Assembly (NCBI RefSeq): GCF_000231385.2
Contig: NC_018515.1
Location: 4,732,501-4,796,500 of the forward strand
Length of the DNA: 64,000 nt
Source of the DNA: Desulfosporosinus meridiei DSM 13257
GTDB taxonomy: Bacteria; Bacillota; Desulfitobacteriia; Desulfitobacteriales; Desulfitobacteriaceae
Reading direction: 5' to 3'
Below are positions 36,101 to 49,233 of the stretch, in pieces. The number at the start of each line of letters is the position of its first letter. The stretch's first letter is position 1. Under the pieces are notes generated by a model. The model worked only from the letters and a program-made list of their open reading frames with translations. It made no database searches and was not told where the DNA came from. A program made the position numbers and the translations under genes.

Positions 36101-36769
36101 CTAAAACTCTTTTAGCAAAACAGGAATAGCCAAAACCGAACGTCCGTCTGATCCCTTCCCCCGACTCAATATTTGTATGTTGACCTGATCCTGACCAGCC
36201 ATGACAGTTGTTTCAATATTTTTCTGATAAGCTGCGCTAGATATCATATTATCTATGAGCATCCACTGCATCGGATCCGCATTAGTCTGGCTCAGATAAG
36301 CAGATATATCAATAGCTTCAGGTGTACGTTCATCCAAATAAATCTTACCGCCGGCTTTTTCAATCAGCGGAACCATATTAGTATACCATGCAAATAGTTT
36401 TATTTCCTCTTCCTTGTTTAATATATCTTGTCCGGTAAGCATTCTTGCTACTTTTCCATTTTTCATCTCTAATTCTTTATAGTTCCATTTCCAATTTTCT
36501 GTTGGCATATTACCCAAAATCAATGTTGGAAGCTCAGTATTTTCAATCCACAGGATAAGGGTTGCCTCAGCTTCATTGCCCTCTAAAAACCCCGAATTAA
36601 GGAGCAAGGGCGTCTTTTTATTTGATGCATCTATGTTTTTATGGTTATGGGTTAATACGTAATTACCGATCCCAAAGCTAATCATTATTAGCCCGGCAAA
36701 GCAGCAGACCAGTATTATTTTTCGGTATAAAATCAGCATACCTTTTGTCTTCATAATTGATCTCAACAT
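36101..36769 (-). CDS. YwmB-family membrane-anchored protein
   Basis: 222 aa with one N-terminal membrane helix (about 15-38) and an extracytoplasmic YwmB/TATA-box-binding-like domain (about 65-215; EATLILWIENTELPTLIL, LLIDNMISSAAYQ). The family has no established function but is regularly found before murA in spore-formers, which suggests a role at the cell envelope. ATG 36769 has GAGG at 7 nt. It is 110 nt upstream of murA and lies after the ATP synthase terminator. Confidence 0.8.
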   Translation of the reverse strand: MLRSIMKTKGMLILYRKIILVCCFAGLIMISFGIGNYVLTHNHKNIDASNKKTPLLLNSGFLEGNEAEATLILWIENTELPTLILGNMPTENWKWNYKELEMKNGKVARMLTGQDILNKEEEIKLFAWYTNMVPLIEKAGGKIYLDERTPEAIDISAYLSQTNADPMQWMLIDNMISSAAYQKNIETTVMAGQDQVNIQILSRGKGSDGRSVLAIPVLLKEF

Positions 36770-36875
36770 ATTATAACCTCTTCCTCATCTTCTGGCTCCT
36801 ATTCTAGTTTTGCCAAATAGTGAGAAAGCTAATATACCTCTTATAAATATATAGATCTTTTTATGTATCGAAACA

Positions 36876-36901
36876 AGAAAAAAGCCCTCAATACTGAGGG
36901 C
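36876..36901 (-). terminator. Terminator of the ATP synthase operon
   Basis: Perfect 7-bp stem (GCCCTCA with TGAGGGC), 4-nt loop, then TTTTTTCTTG on the minus strand, 28 nt after atpC. Confidence 0.95.
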
Positions 36902-36929
36902 CTTTCACCAATACAGAATAATTCATTAG

Positions 36930-37337
36930 CTATTTTTTGTCGCCATAGGCACTGATCCGTGCAGCAGCTCTGCGCAGAGCTAGCTCAGCTCGTCGAACAT
37001 CAATTTCATTTGTCCGAGCTGACAAGCGTTTTAATGCCCGTTCCTTAGCTTCCATTGCACGCTTAACATCAATTTGTCCACCAAGTTCTGCAGTGTCTGC
37101 CAGAACAATGGCTGAATTATCAACAACTTCGACAAAGCCGCCGGCTATTGCTGCATGTTTAACAGTACCATTGAGAGTATAACGAATAACGCCTATATCC
37201 AGGCCAGCAATTAAGGGCGCGTGATTTGGCAATATACCTAACTCACCCATTGCGCCGGGAAAAACAACAAACTCAACATTTTCTTTCAATAAGTCCCCTT
37301 CTGGAGAGACAATGCGTAGAGAGAATGTTCCTGCCAT
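36930..37337 (-). CDS. atpC: ATP synthase epsilon subunit
   Basis: A 135-aa subunit of the F1 central stalk: an N-terminal beta-sandwich (about 1-85, FSLRIVSPEGDLLKENVEFVV) and a C-terminal two-helix domain (about 90-135) that can inhibit ATP hydrolysis. It contains the family motif GELGILPNHAPLIAGL. It is the last gene of the atp operon, 3 nt after atpD. Confidence 0.97.
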   Translation of the reverse strand: MAGTFSLRIVSPEGDLLKENVEFVVFPGAMGELGILPNHAPLIAGLDIGVIRYTLNGTVKHAAIAGGFVEVVDNSAIVLADTAELGGQIDVKRAMEAKERALKRLSARTNEIDVRRAELALRRAAARISAYGDKK

Positions 37338-37340
37338 GGC

Positions 37341-38753
<1,413 letters not shown>

Positions 38754-38775
38754 TTATTGGGTATTTCCGGCAGCT

Positions 38776-39621
38776 TTAATCTAAGGCAGCTGCTCCCCCG
38801 ACAATTTCAGATATTTCCTTAGTAATCGCCGCTTGTCGGGCTCTGTTCATGGCCAGCGACAATCGATCAATCATATCCTTAGCATTATCCGTTGCTGAGC
38901 TCATAGCTGACATCCTGGCCCCTTGCTCACTTGCTTTTCCTTCAAGTATTGAACGATAGACCTGTGTCTCAACATACTTTGGCAACAGACTTGCGAGGAT
39001 CTCATCAGGCGACGGTTCAAAAATATATTGTTTACTTTGTTTACCTTCAGGCTTTTCGATGGGAAGTAGTTTGATTTGCGTAGGTCTCGAGTTAATTGCG
39101 CTTACGAATTCGGTATACATGAGATAAACCTCATCCGCTTCGCCCTGCTCATAAATTCTCACTACTTCCTGAGCTATTTCTTTCGCTTGACTATAACTTG
39201 GTTCATCTCCAAGTGCTACAAACTCAGCCAAAAACTCAATTTTTCCGCGTCGGAAGAAATCCCGACCCTTGCGGCCCACCGTTACCAGCTTAACGTCTTG
39301 CGGCGTTTCGGCAATCAAGGTAGCGGTCTTCCGAATGAGGTTCGCATTGTACCCTCCGCAAAGACCACGGTCTGACGTAATTAACACATAAACCACCTTT
39401 TGAACAGGCCGCTTTACTAGAAGCGGGTGAACTGTATCTCCAGGAGCCTGTGCCAGTCGTTCCAGAACCCCTTGTAATTGGTTGGCATATGGACGGGCTG
39501 CGCTTAGTTTTTGTTGGGCTTTTCTGAGTTTGGCCGCGGAAACCATTTTCATCGCTTTGGTGATCTGCTGCATATTGCGTACACTGCGGATCCGGCGACG
39601 AATATCGCGTACTCCTGCCAC
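38776..39621 (-). CDS. atpG: ATP synthase gamma subunit
   Basis: A 281-aa rotor shaft of F1. The two long coiled-coil helices are at the ends (MAGVRDIRRRIRSVRNMQQITKAMKMV ... and the C-terminal MSSATDNAKDMIDRLSLAMNRARQAAITKEI). The start used is GTG 39621, which gives the family-typical first residues MAGVRDI; a GTG three codons earlier (39630) is closer to AAGGAG but gives a non-typical extension. Either is possible. Confidence 0.95.
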   Translation of the reverse strand: MAGVRDIRRRIRSVRNMQQITKAMKMVSAAKLRKAQQKLSAARPYANQLQGVLERLAQAPGDTVHPLLVKRPVQKVVYVLITSDRGLCGGYNANLIRKTATLIAETPQDVKLVTVGRKGRDFFRRGKIEFLAEFVALGDEPSYSQAKEIAQEVVRIYEQGEADEVYLMYTEFVSAINSRPTQIKLLPIEKPEGKQSKQYIFEPSPDEILASLLPKYVETQVYRSILEGKASEQGARMSAMSSATDNAKDMIDRLSLAMNRARQAAITKEISEIVGGAAALD

Positions 39622-39645
39622 CTCATTCACCTACTCCTTTTTAAT

Positions 39646-41721
<2,076 letters not shown>

Positions 41722-41725
<4 letters not shown>

Positions 41726-42219
41726 TGCATTTCTCCTACCTCTTGAATAAACTGCTCGATGAGTTTTCCTTGACCCTTAATGTCAAGTTTTTGTTTAATA
41801 ATTTTCTCTGCAACGGAAACTGAAAGATCAGCAACTTGTGCTTTAACATCGGAGATTGCCCGATCTCGTTCACGTGCGATATCAACAAGGGCAGATTTTT
41901 TAATCTTCTCAGATTCTTCATGTGCAGCAGCCAGAATCTCGGCAGAACGAGCTTCACTTACCTTAGTAGCCTTTGCAATTACTTCTTGGGCTTCCTGGCG
42001 AGCCTTACGCATTTCTTCTTGGTATTCACGCTTTATTTTATCTGCCTGTTGGCGCTCGTCTTCTGCCTGCTTAAGCATGGATTCAATATTAGTCCGCCGT
42101 TCTTCCATCATTTTCATTAGCGGTTTCCAAGCATATTTGCTGAGAAGCCAAACGAGCAACAGGAAAGATAAAACCGTAGCCGGTACAGTATAGTCAAATT
42201 GAATAGGATTCCCACCCAA
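41722..42219 (-). CDS. atpF: ATP synthase b subunit
   Basis: 165 aa: one N-terminal membrane helix (about 10-28, VPATVLSFLLLVWLLSKYAW) and a long charged coiled coil forming the peripheral stalk. The start is TTG 42219 with GGGGGG 7 nt upstream. A 110-nt gap with two hairpins separates it from atpE, whereas most other atp genes touch. Confidence 0.96.
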
Positions 42220-42265
42220 TGGTCTACCCCCCTCTCGAGTCTAATTGACGTCGGGATGATTTTTT

Positions 42266-42321
42266 TCAAGGGAGAACTTACGTTCCCCCTTGAATTAAGA
42301 TGGGCTTACTCTCTGCCCATC
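42266..42321 (-). other. Two consecutive hairpins between atpE and atpF
   Basis: Hairpin 1 (about 42266-42293): TCAAGGGAGAAC with GTTCCCCCTTGA, one mismatch, 4-nt loop. Hairpin 2: GATGGGC (42299-42305) with GCCCATC (42315-42321). Neither is followed by a T run in the direction of transcription, so they are unlikely to be strong terminators. Confidence 0.65.
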
Positions 42322-42329
42322 ATACGAGC

Positions 42330-42605
<276 letters not shown>

Positions 42606-42663
42606 TCAGTGGTGGCGAGCATCACTGAAAACCAGCACAACAAGTGCTTGCACTAACAAGTGC

Positions 42664-43407
42664 TTAATGGGCGTCTGAGGTAACAGCCTGCGAAACATAA
42701 GCAGTTGTCAAAACCACAAACACGTAAGACTGGATAGCTCCAATGAAAATACTGAAAGCTAACCAAATTGTTGTTGGTAAAATCCCCGGAAGAACCCAAA
42801 TGCCAGGTAACATTAAAATAACTCCCAATAATATTTCGCCTGCAAAGATGTTTCCAAACAAACGAAAGGCTAGTGTCATTGGCTTAGCGAGTAAATCAAT
42901 GGCGTGGATAATCACAAACACTGGATTTGGCTCAACAAAATGATGGAAATAATGTGCCCCTTTATGCTTGATACCTAAAGAGACAACTAGAATAATCGTT
43001 AATAGAGCTAAGGAAAGAGTCGTGTTAATATCGGCCGTTGGTGACATCATTGACGGCCCACTGAAAATGTGACCTAATTGGGCAAAATGAACGTCATGCA
43101 ATAGATTAAACGTGAAGTTTGGGATAAGGCCAAGCATATTGGAAAAGAAAACAAACATGAACAACGTCACCAAATAGCTCAGCAATGGACGTCCCTTTTC
43201 ATACTCCATGTTATCATTGATGATCCCACGGACGAAATCTATGATCCACTCTAAAACGTTTTGCATTTTACCAGGTTTTCCACTGGTTAAATTGCGTACT
43301 CCTGCGAAAACGAAAATCATAACAAGAGCCATCGAAATCCAGGTCATGATTAAGGTTTTACCATGAAATGTCATACTCCCCAAATGCCACAATACTGTTT
43401 CATGCAC
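42664..43407 (-). CDS. atpB: ATP synthase a subunit
   Basis: 247 aa, about five or six membrane helices, forming the ion half-channels of Fo. The essential arginine is in LAFRLFGNIFAGE; further conserved polar residues occur in the last helices. The start chosen is GTG 43407 (MHETVLWHLGSMTF) because AAAGGGG lies about 11 nt upstream and the extra 15 upstream codons lie in the atpI overlap. It overlaps the atpI stop by 8 nt. Confidence 0.94.
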   Translation of the reverse strand: MHETVLWHLGSMTFHGKTLIMTWISMALVMIFVFAGVRNLTSGKPGKMQNVLEWIIDFVRGIINDNMEYEKGRPLLSYLVTLFMFVFFSNMLGLIPNFTFNLLHDVHFAQLGHIFSGPSMMSPTADINTTLSLALLTIILVVSLGIKHKGAHYFHHFVEPNPVFVIIHAIDLLAKPMTLAFRLFGNIFAGEILLGVILMLPGIWVLPGILPTTIWLAFSIFIGAIQSYVFVVLTTAYVSQAVTSDAH

Positions 43408-43771
43408 TTCTTTTATCACCCCTTTCTCCATAGTTTTTTTGCATTGCCACAATGATAAAGGATATTATCACCCCTGTAACAATCCCTAACGCTAAACTAA
43501 ACAGCCAACCGGCTTGGAAACGAGCAATGAAAACGATAATCAGTGTGATCATTCCCAGGCGAGCAATTAGATTTCTACGCATCCTTTTGATCGCTGACTG
43601 AATGTCCATTTCTGAACTTAGTAATACCTCTTTATAAAACCACAAAGTATAACCAAACCCTGCCCAATACCCCAGCAAGCTACCAAAGAGAGCCTGTTTG
43701 CCGGTTAAGGCTATACTGAATAATATACACGCAGTCCCACTTAATAATGCAATAAAGCTACTTCTTATCAT
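43400..43771 (-). CDS. atpI: AtpI-type ATP synthase assembly protein
   Basis: A 123-aa membrane protein with four hydrophobic segments (about 5-30, 38-55, 70-85, 92-115). AtpI proteins help assemble the c ring and open most atp operons. The start is ATG 43771 with GGAG 6 nt upstream; a TTG four codons earlier has no suitable site. It overlaps the preceding gene by 14 nt. Sequence conservation in this family is low, so the call rests partly on position. Confidence 0.8.
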   Translation of the reverse strand: MIRSSFIALLSGTACILFSIALTGKQALFGSLLGYWAGFGYTLWFYKEVLLSSEMDIQSAIKRMRRNLIARLGMITLIIVFIARFQAGWLFSLALGIVTGVIISFIIVAMQKNYGERGDKRSA

Positions 43772-43982
43772 CGGATGCTCCAAACTCTTTTAAAGTAATT
43801 ACTAAATAGCTCCCTCCCAGTGCTAGTCCTATCAGCATACAACTGATTGTGAACAAAGGCTTCGTCATCCATTGAGTGTCGAGGTATCTACCTAGGAAGT
43901 ATCCTCCGCCAACTAATATAGCTAGGGAAGTTGATATGTTAGACCCGACTACTAAGGCCTTTTGCCAAGATTTTAATTCCAT
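43758..43982 (-). CDS. AtpZ/AtpI-family small membrane protein
   Basis: A 74-aa protein with two membrane helices (about 11-32 and 41-61), including the family motif LVGGGYFLGRYLD. It is the first gene of the atp operon. AtpZ works with AtpI in ATP synthase function in alkaliphilic Bacillus (proposed magnesium/calcium handling). The start is probably ATG 43982 (MELKSWQKAL), 12 nt from AAGGA; the ATG four codons earlier (43994) lies nearly on top of that site. Confidence 0.78.
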   Translation of the reverse strand: MELKSWQKALVVGSNISTSLAILVGGGYFLGRYLDTQWMTKPLFTISCMLIGLALGGSYLVITLKEFGASDDKK

Positions 43983-44111
43983 AGCTTTATTCATTTCCTT
44001 ATGTATTGATTTGTCATGTTATTATGCAACATTTCAACAAATCTTACGCTATGTAATATATTAACATACTTCAAGGGGACTTTGTGCTTTTTTTTACAGC
44101 ATTGAAGAATT

Positions 44112-45245
44112 TTATGTCCACCCCAGCTTTTCTTCCACTATTTGGGCTATTCTAATGGCTGCCGTGCCATCTCCATAGGGATTACTGGCCATTGTCATTT
44201 TTTCATACGCCGACCGATCCCCTAAAAGATTTTTCAATTCTAAAAACACGTTTTCGTATTCCGTCCCTACCAAAGCCACAGTGCCTGCATCTACTGCCTC
44301 GGGGCGTTCCGTCGTATCTCTGACAACCAATACTGGCTTGCCCAAGGAGGGTGCCTCTTCCTGTATCCCCCCTGAATCGGTCAAAATCAGATGGGCCCGT
44401 GCCATTAGATTGGCAAAGGGCTCATAATCCATCGGTTCGATAAGGTTAACCCGCGGGTGAGACCCCAAAACCTCACTGACTACCGTTCTAACGATAGGAT
44501 TTTTATGAACGGGAAAAATTATGTAGGTATCCGGAAACTCCTCCAGGGTATCCCTTAAGGCCTGATATATTTGGCGCATGGGCTCACCAAGGTTTTCCCT
44601 GCGATGTGTGGTTACGAGAATCATTCTCGACCCTTGCCCTTTATTGATTATCTCTTGGATTTGACTGTCGAAAAAACTATATTCAGGGTTTACTGTAGCC
44701 AGCAAAGCATCTATTACCGTATTGCCGGTAATAAAGATTTTTTCCGAGGAAATCCCTTCTCTTTCAAGATTCAGCTTTGCCGTATTTGTTGGAGCAAAGT
44801 GATAATCCGTTAAAACGCCTGCAAGTTTTCGGTTCATTTCTTCCGGAAAGGGAGAATATTTGTTTCCTGTTCGCAATCCAGCTTCAACATGTCCGACTGG
44901 AATTTGAGCATAAAAAGCGGCCAAAGCAGCCACAAATGTTGTGGTTGTGTCCCCATGAACCAACACTAAGTCAGGTTGCTCACTTTGGAAAACTTCTTTC
45001 AAGCCATTTAATACCCTAGTTGTAATATCAGTTAGGGTTTGACCCGGTTGCATAAGGTTTAGATCAAAATCAGGATCGATTTTAAATAGCTTTAGTACCT
45101 GATCCAGCATCTCACGGTGCTGAGCTGTTACAATAACTTGACAGTTGATAGAGTCCTTCTGACGAAGTGCTTGAATCACAGGAGCCATTTTTATGGCCTC
45201 CGGACGTGTCCCAAACACAATCATAACATTTTTTTGCTTATTCAC
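44112..45245 (-). CDS. wecB: UDP-N-acetylglucosamine 2-epimerase (non-hydrolysing)
   Basis: A 377-aa GT-B-fold epimerase interconverting UDP-GlcNAc and UDP-ManNAc for cell-wall glycans. Family motifs: FGTRPEAIKMAP at the start, GHVEAGLRTGN, TTHRRENLG and LTDSGGIQEEAPSLGKPVLVVRDTTERPEA. The start is GTG 45245 with GGGAG 8 nt upstream. It precedes the atp operon by 117 nt. Its product is the likely donor for the TagA/WecG enzyme at 30219. Confidence 0.96.
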   Translation of the reverse strand: MNKQKNVMIVFGTRPEAIKMAPVIQALRQKDSINCQVIVTAQHREMLDQVLKLFKIDPDFDLNLMQPGQTLTDITTRVLNGLKEVFQSEQPDLVLVHGDTTTTFVAALAAFYAQIPVGHVEAGLRTGNKYSPFPEEMNRKLAGVLTDYHFAPTNTAKLNLEREGISSEKIFITGNTVIDALLATVNPEYSFFDSQIQEIINKGQGSRMILVTTHRRENLGEPMRQIYQALRDTLEEFPDTYIIFPVHKNPIVRTVVSEVLGSHPRVNLIEPMDYEPFANLMARAHLILTDSGGIQEEAPSLGKPVLVVRDTTERPEAVDAGTVALVGTEYENVFLELKNLLGDRSAYEKMTMASNPYGDGTAAIRIAQIVEEKLGWT

Positions 45246-45440
45246 TCGGATTACTCCCTTCGATAATCATCAATCGTTAATCCGATAGCTATCCGGGGAT
45301 CTTTGTAAGGTTCAAATCACTTGCCAGCCAAACATTCATACTTTTGCTATAATATTATTAAATATCAGATTTTATAAATTTTCTGATACTACAAGCCAAG
45401 AATTGAATTCCAAGCTTACTCTGCAACAAATACAATTCGG

Positions 45441-45908
45441 CTAAGAGATATCCTCTCCAAATTTAACCAGTTTCAATCCTGCCTCATCAGCCATCTGGAC
45501 AGCAAGCTTATCCGGGTAAGCATAGGTATAGACTACTCGAATTATTCCTGCATTGATCAACAATTTTGTACACAAAACGCAAGGCTGATGAGTTGTGTAT
45601 AGGTCTGCACCAGTAATAGCGACCCCATGCTTTGCTGCTTGAACCAAAGCATTTTGTTCTGCATGCACAGCACGGCAGATCTCATGGCGTTCCCCTGAGG
45701 GAACACCTAAGCTCTGCCGTAAACAGCCAACCTCAGCACAATGCCGGAGCCCCGAAGGGCTCCCATTATATCCGGTACTTAGTATTTGTTTATCCTTTAC
45801 CATCACTGCCCCAACTTGACGGCGCAAGCAAGTTGATCGTTCGGCAACTACTTGGGCCATTTGCATAAAATAGCTATCCCAACTAGGACGTTTTCCATGC
45901 ATCATCAT
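45441..45908 (-). CDS. Deoxycytidylate (dCMP) deaminase, ComEB-like
   Basis: A 155-aa zinc enzyme making dUMP from dCMP for thymidylate synthesis. The zinc and catalytic residues are in AVHAEQNAL (His, Glu) and [10 protein letters not shown] (two Cys). The ATG at 45908 overlaps the upp stop codon (ATGA), so translation is coupled with uracil salvage. An allosteric dCTP-binding segment ([11 protein letters not shown]) is present. Confidence 0.95.
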   Translation of the reverse strand: MMMHGKRPSWDSYFMQMAQVVAERSTCLRRQVGAVMVKDKQILSTGYNGSPSGLRHCAEVGCLRQSLGVPSGERHEICRAVHAEQNALVQAAKHGVAITGADLYTTHQPCVLCTKLLINAGIIRVVYTYAYPDKLAVQMADEAGLKLVKFGEDIS

Positions 45909-46534
45909 TTTGTTCCAAACAACCTATCCCCTGCGTCTCCAAGACCGGGAACAATATAACCATGGTCATTTAAGCGTTCATCAACTGATGCAACAAAAAT
46001 GTCGACATCATCATGGGCGCTTTGCACGGCGGCAATCCCCTCTGGGGCAGCAATTAGGCACATCAGTTTTATATTCTTCGCACCACGTTCTTTTAAAAAC
46101 GTTATCGCCGCTGTAGCTGAGCCCCCTGTTGCCAGCATTGGATCAATAACTATGAGATCCCGCTCCGCGATATCTGAAGGCAGCTTGCAATAATATTCCA
46201 CAGGCATTAGAGTTTCAGGATCCCTATAGAGTCCAACATGTCCCACTTTTGCAGCGGGAATTAAGCGGAGCATCCCATCAACCATCCCTAAACCTGCTCG
46301 CAGAATGGGAACTAAGCCAACTTTGCGTCCGGCAATAACCTTAGACTTAGCTATTGCTACAGGTGTTTTTACTTCGATCTCTTGTAAGGGAAAATCACGA
46401 GTTACCTCGTAGGCCATTAACATCGAGACTTCCTCGACTAGTGCCCTAAATTCCTTTGATCCCGTTTCCTCATCCCGGATCAGCGATAACTTATGTTGGA
46501 TTAGAGGATGATCAAGTACTTGAAGCTTTGGCAT
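45905..46534 (-). CDS. upp: Uracil phosphoribosyltransferase
   Basis: A 209-aa cytosolic salvage enzyme, uracil plus PRPP to UMP. The PRPP loop is [12 protein letters not shown] and the uracil-binding C-terminus is [16 protein letters not shown]; length is normal. It sits between glyA and the dCMP deaminase gene, and glyA-upp adjacency is conserved in Firmicutes. Confidence 0.97.
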   Translation of the reverse strand: MPKLQVLDHPLIQHKLSLIRDEETGSKEFRALVEEVSMLMAYEVTRDFPLQEIEVKTPVAIAKSKVIAGRKVGLVPILRAGLGMVDGMLRLIPAAKVGHVGLYRDPETLMPVEYYCKLPSDIAERDLIVIDPMLATGGSATAAITFLKERGAKNIKLMCLIAAPEGIAAVQSAHDDVDIFVASVDERLNDHGYIVPGLGDAGDRLFGTK

Positions 46535-46547
46535 AAGTTTCAGTCTC

Positions 46548-47804
46548 CTAATCTAAATTAGTATATAAGGGAAATTCGGCGCACAATGAATTCACAATTT
46601 CCCGCGCCTGTGACAGTTTATCAGGTTCATGATGTGAGGTCAAGGCAAGATCAATCGCCTCAGCTATACGTTTCATAGCCTCGGTATTCATGCCCCGTGT
46701 AGTAACTGCAGGGGTGCCAAGACGAATCCCGCTAGTTACAAAAGGACTTGCCGTATCAAAAGGAATTGTATTTTTATTGACCGTAATCCCCACTTCATGT
46801 AAGATACTTTCCGCTTCCTTACCTGTTAGATTCTTAGTTCTTACATCAACAAGCATTACATGGTTGTCCGTTCCACCTGAAACAAGGCGGAATCCACGCT
46901 CCATTAGACCTTGAGCCAGAGCCTTGGCATTATCAACGATATTCTTCTGATACGTTTTAAATTCGGGCTGAAGGGCTTCCCCAAAAGCAACCGCTTTAGC
47001 TGCAATGACATGCATTAATGGCCCGCCTTGAATTCCTGGGAAAATCGCTTTATCAATAGCTTGGGCATATTCAGCCTTACAGAGAATTAAGCCGCCCCTG
47101 GGGCCCCTTAAAGTCTTATGAGTTGTGGAAGTAACAAAGTCAGCATAAGGGACTGGCGATGGGTGTAGCCCTGCCGCCACTAACCCGGCGAAATGTGCCA
47201 TATCAACCATCAGTAAAGCACCTGCTTCATCGGCAATTTCACGCATTTTTATAAAATCTATAACTCGCGGATAGGCACTTGCTCCGGCAACAATCATTTT
47301 AGGATGATGTTCTTTGGCCAGCTGACGTATTTGATCATAATCAATGGTTTCAGTCTTTTCATCGACACCATAAGGAACTACATTAAAATACACTCCCGAG
47401 ATGTTTACCGGACTCCCATGAGTCAAGTGACCTCCATGGGATAAATTCATTCCCAGTATTGTATCCCCTGGCTTGAGAAAGGCAAAATACACGGCCATAT
47501 TGGCCTGAGAGCCGGAATGTGGCTGCACGTTAGCATGCTCTGCCCCAAAAATCTTCTTAACTCGCTCGCGAGCAAGATCTTCCACAACATCTACATACTC
47601 ACATCCGCCATAATACCGTTTTCCGGGATACCCTTCGGCATACTTGTTAGTCAAAGCTGACCCTTGGGCGGCCATCACTGCTCGACTGACAAAGTTTTCA
47701 GAGGCAATAAGTTCAATACTGTTGCTTTGACGTTTCTCTTCTTGTTCAATGGCTTTTGCAACTTCGGGGTCATTATTTTTCACCCATTGGTTAATATAGT
47801 CCAT
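46548..47804 (-). CDS. glyA: Serine hydroxymethyltransferase
   Basis: A 418-aa PLP enzyme that converts serine and tetrahydrofolate into glycine and methylene-tetrahydrofolate. The PLP lysine is in [15 protein letters not shown]. Other signatures are [27 protein letters not shown] and QPHSGSQAN. Length is normal. It is followed 13 nt later by upp; together with the downstream dCMP deaminase it supports nucleotide synthesis. Confidence 0.98.
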   Translation of the reverse strand: MDYINQWVKNNDPEVAKAIEQEEKRQSNSIELIASENFVSRAVMAAQGSALTNKYAEGYPGKRYYGGCEYVDVVEDLARERVKKIFGAEHANVQPHSGSQANMAVYFAFLKPGDTILGMNLSHGGHLTHGSPVNISGVYFNVVPYGVDEKTETIDYDQIRQLAKEHHPKMIVAGASAYPRVIDFIKMREIADEAGALLMVDMAHFAGLVAAGLHPSPVPYADFVTSTTHKTLRGPRGGLILCKAEYAQAIDKAIFPGIQGGPLMHVIAAKAVAFGEALQPEFKTYQKNIVDNAKALAQGLMERGFRLVSGGTDNHVMLVDVRTKNLTGKEAESILHEVGITVNKNTIPFDTASPFVTSGIRLGTPAVTTRGMNTEAMKRIAEAIDLALTSHHEPDKLSQAREIVNSLCAEFPLYTNLD

Positions 47805-47889
47805 CCTAGTTCACTCCTGTCAATATTTTTATGAAAGTGGGATTGATTGAACTACCCAATTCTCCTAATTATGCCGGCCTTAGAACCGT

Positions 47890-48456
47890 CTAGGCATACG
47901 CTGCCCGTGGGCCACCAATAAGGCGTGGTCTTGTGCGCGCCATGGTTAAGTGGGCCTGACCCAGTTCTTTAACATGTATACGTATTGGGATTACTACGGG
48001 CCTTAAGTGCATTCCGATAAATGTATCTCCGACATCTATCCCTGCATGCCCTTGAATTCGCTCTACCATAACAGGGGAAGAAAAGCTTTCCCAGGCTTTT
48101 ACAGTCATAGCTCCTCCGGCGTGAAGCGCAGGAAGTACAGTTACTTCTTCCAATCTGTAATGTTCTACGCAAGCTCGTTCTAGCACCAGCGCGCGATTAA
48201 TATGTTCGCAACCTTGAACTGCTAAAAAAACTCCCTCTTGCTTTGCTCGATCTAAGAGAGGAGGAAGTAACACTTCTGCGACTTCCAAACTGCTTCCCTG
48301 CCCAATATGGTGGCCTATAACTTCACTCGTACTGCAACCTAAGACAAGAATTTGTCGAGACTGTAAGCCAGCCTTTAGGAAAAAGGCATCCAGTACTTCA
48401 TTCCAAGTTCTAGCTATTTCCTGCAAGCTTTCTTTGATCTGTTTATCCTCAAGCAA
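47890..48456 (-). CDS. YwlG-family (TIGR01440) conserved protein
   Basis: A 188-aa cytosolic protein of the TIGR01440/UPF0340 family, always near glyA, rpiB or upp in Firmicutes. Recognisable stretches are LVLGCSTSEVIGHHIGQGSS, EGVFLAVQGCEHINRALVLER and DVGDTFIGMHLRPVVIPIR. No catalytic function is established. The start is TTG 48456 with GGAGG 6 nt upstream. It lies 38 nt after rpiB, in the conserved ywlC-ywlD-ywlE-rpiB-ywlG-glyA-upp order. Confidence 0.9.
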   Translation of the reverse strand: MLEDKQIKESLQEIARTWNEVLDAFFLKAGLQSRQILVLGCSTSEVIGHHIGQGSSLEVAEVLLPPLLDRAKQEGVFLAVQGCEHINRALVLERACVEHYRLEEVTVLPALHAGGAMTVKAWESFSSPVMVERIQGHAGIDVGDTFIGMHLRPVVIPIRIHVKELGQAHLTMARTRPRLIGGPRAAYA

Positions 48457-48494
48457 GGCACTCCTCCTCCTTTCAAATTAAAATTAGAGGGAGA

Positions 48495-48944
48495 CTAAAT
48501 CATCTCGCCTCTTTCAATGTTAGAAATCAGATCTACTCTAAGGGCATGTCTTCCACCTGAAAACTCGGTTTTCAAAAAAATGTCCACAATATCCAGAGCA
48601 AGCCCTCCCCCTATTACCCGAGCACCTAATGCTAAAACATTGGCATTATTATGTTCTCTTGCCATTCGGGCTGAAAAGGTCTCAGAGCAAAGGGCAGCAC
48701 GGATTCCGGGTATTTTATTTGCGGCCATAGAAATTCCTAGTCCGGTGCCACAAACCACAATCCCCAAATCTGCTTCCCCTTTAATGATTGCACTTCCAAC
48801 TGCAAAACCGTACTTTGGATAATCTACGGAATCATTGGAATGGGTTCCGAAATCAATAACTTCGATTTCCTGTGCTTGTAAATGCTTGCGAATAGCTTCT
48901 TTTAGTTCATATCCACCATGATCAGCACCCAGCGCAACTTTCAC
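48495..48944 (-). CDS. rpiB: Ribose 5-phosphate isomerase B
   Basis: A 149-aa enzyme of the pentose phosphate pathway (ribulose 5-phosphate to ribose 5-phosphate), RpiB/LacAB fold. The substrate pocket shows ADHGGYELKEAI near the N-terminus and the catalytic cysteine in VVCGTGLGISMAANK; ALCSETFSARMAREHNNANVL is also typical. It may act with the transketolase pair at 11-12.8 kb. The 289 bp upstream hold no gene. Confidence 0.96.
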   Translation of the reverse strand: MKVALGADHGGYELKEAIRKHLQAQEIEVIDFGTHSNDSVDYPKYGFAVGSAIIKGEADLGIVVCGTGLGISMAANKIPGIRAALCSETFSARMAREHNNANVLALGARVIGGGLALDIVDIFLKTEFSGGRHALRVDLISNIERGEMI

Positions 48945-49233
48945 TCTTTAAATCCTCCCTCTTTAATTCACTACTTTATTCTCTAGATAGTTTAAAAGTC
49001 CTGCTAAAACACCTAAAGAAAACTTTGCCGGCCCAGCCTTCCAGCCGGGCGGAGCCTTAGTTATGCTTAGCAACTATATGACATAAGTTTTACTTTCATC
49101 AGTGATCCTGCACAAAGGCATGGGGGTCCGATGCGATAAACAAGTTTCACCGTTTTTCTGACTGCAAATAAAGCGACGTTTCACGCCGCTAGTGTAGACA
49201 TTTTTTCTACTTATTATGCTTATTTAGTGCTAA
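48945..49233. other. 289-bp gene-free leader of rpiB
   Basis: Near its right end is the ywlE terminator (49164-49189). Closer to rpiB lies a G/C-rich hairpin around 49028-49060 (CCGGC ... GCCGG, with GGCTCCGCCCGGC on the minus strand). I could not match it to a known riboswitch class. Confidence 0.5.
49164..49189 (-). terminator. Terminator downstream of ywlE
   Basis: A 6-bp stem with one G-U pair (minus strand GCGGCG, loop TGAAA, CGTCGC), then TTTATTTGC, about 45 nt after the ywlE stop. Confidence 0.65.

Noticed and set aside
49020-49200. ZTP or glycine riboswitch upstream of rpiB-glyA
   Set aside because: There is G/C-rich structure, but the conserved core sequences of these classes were not found. 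It is kept only as an unexplained leader.
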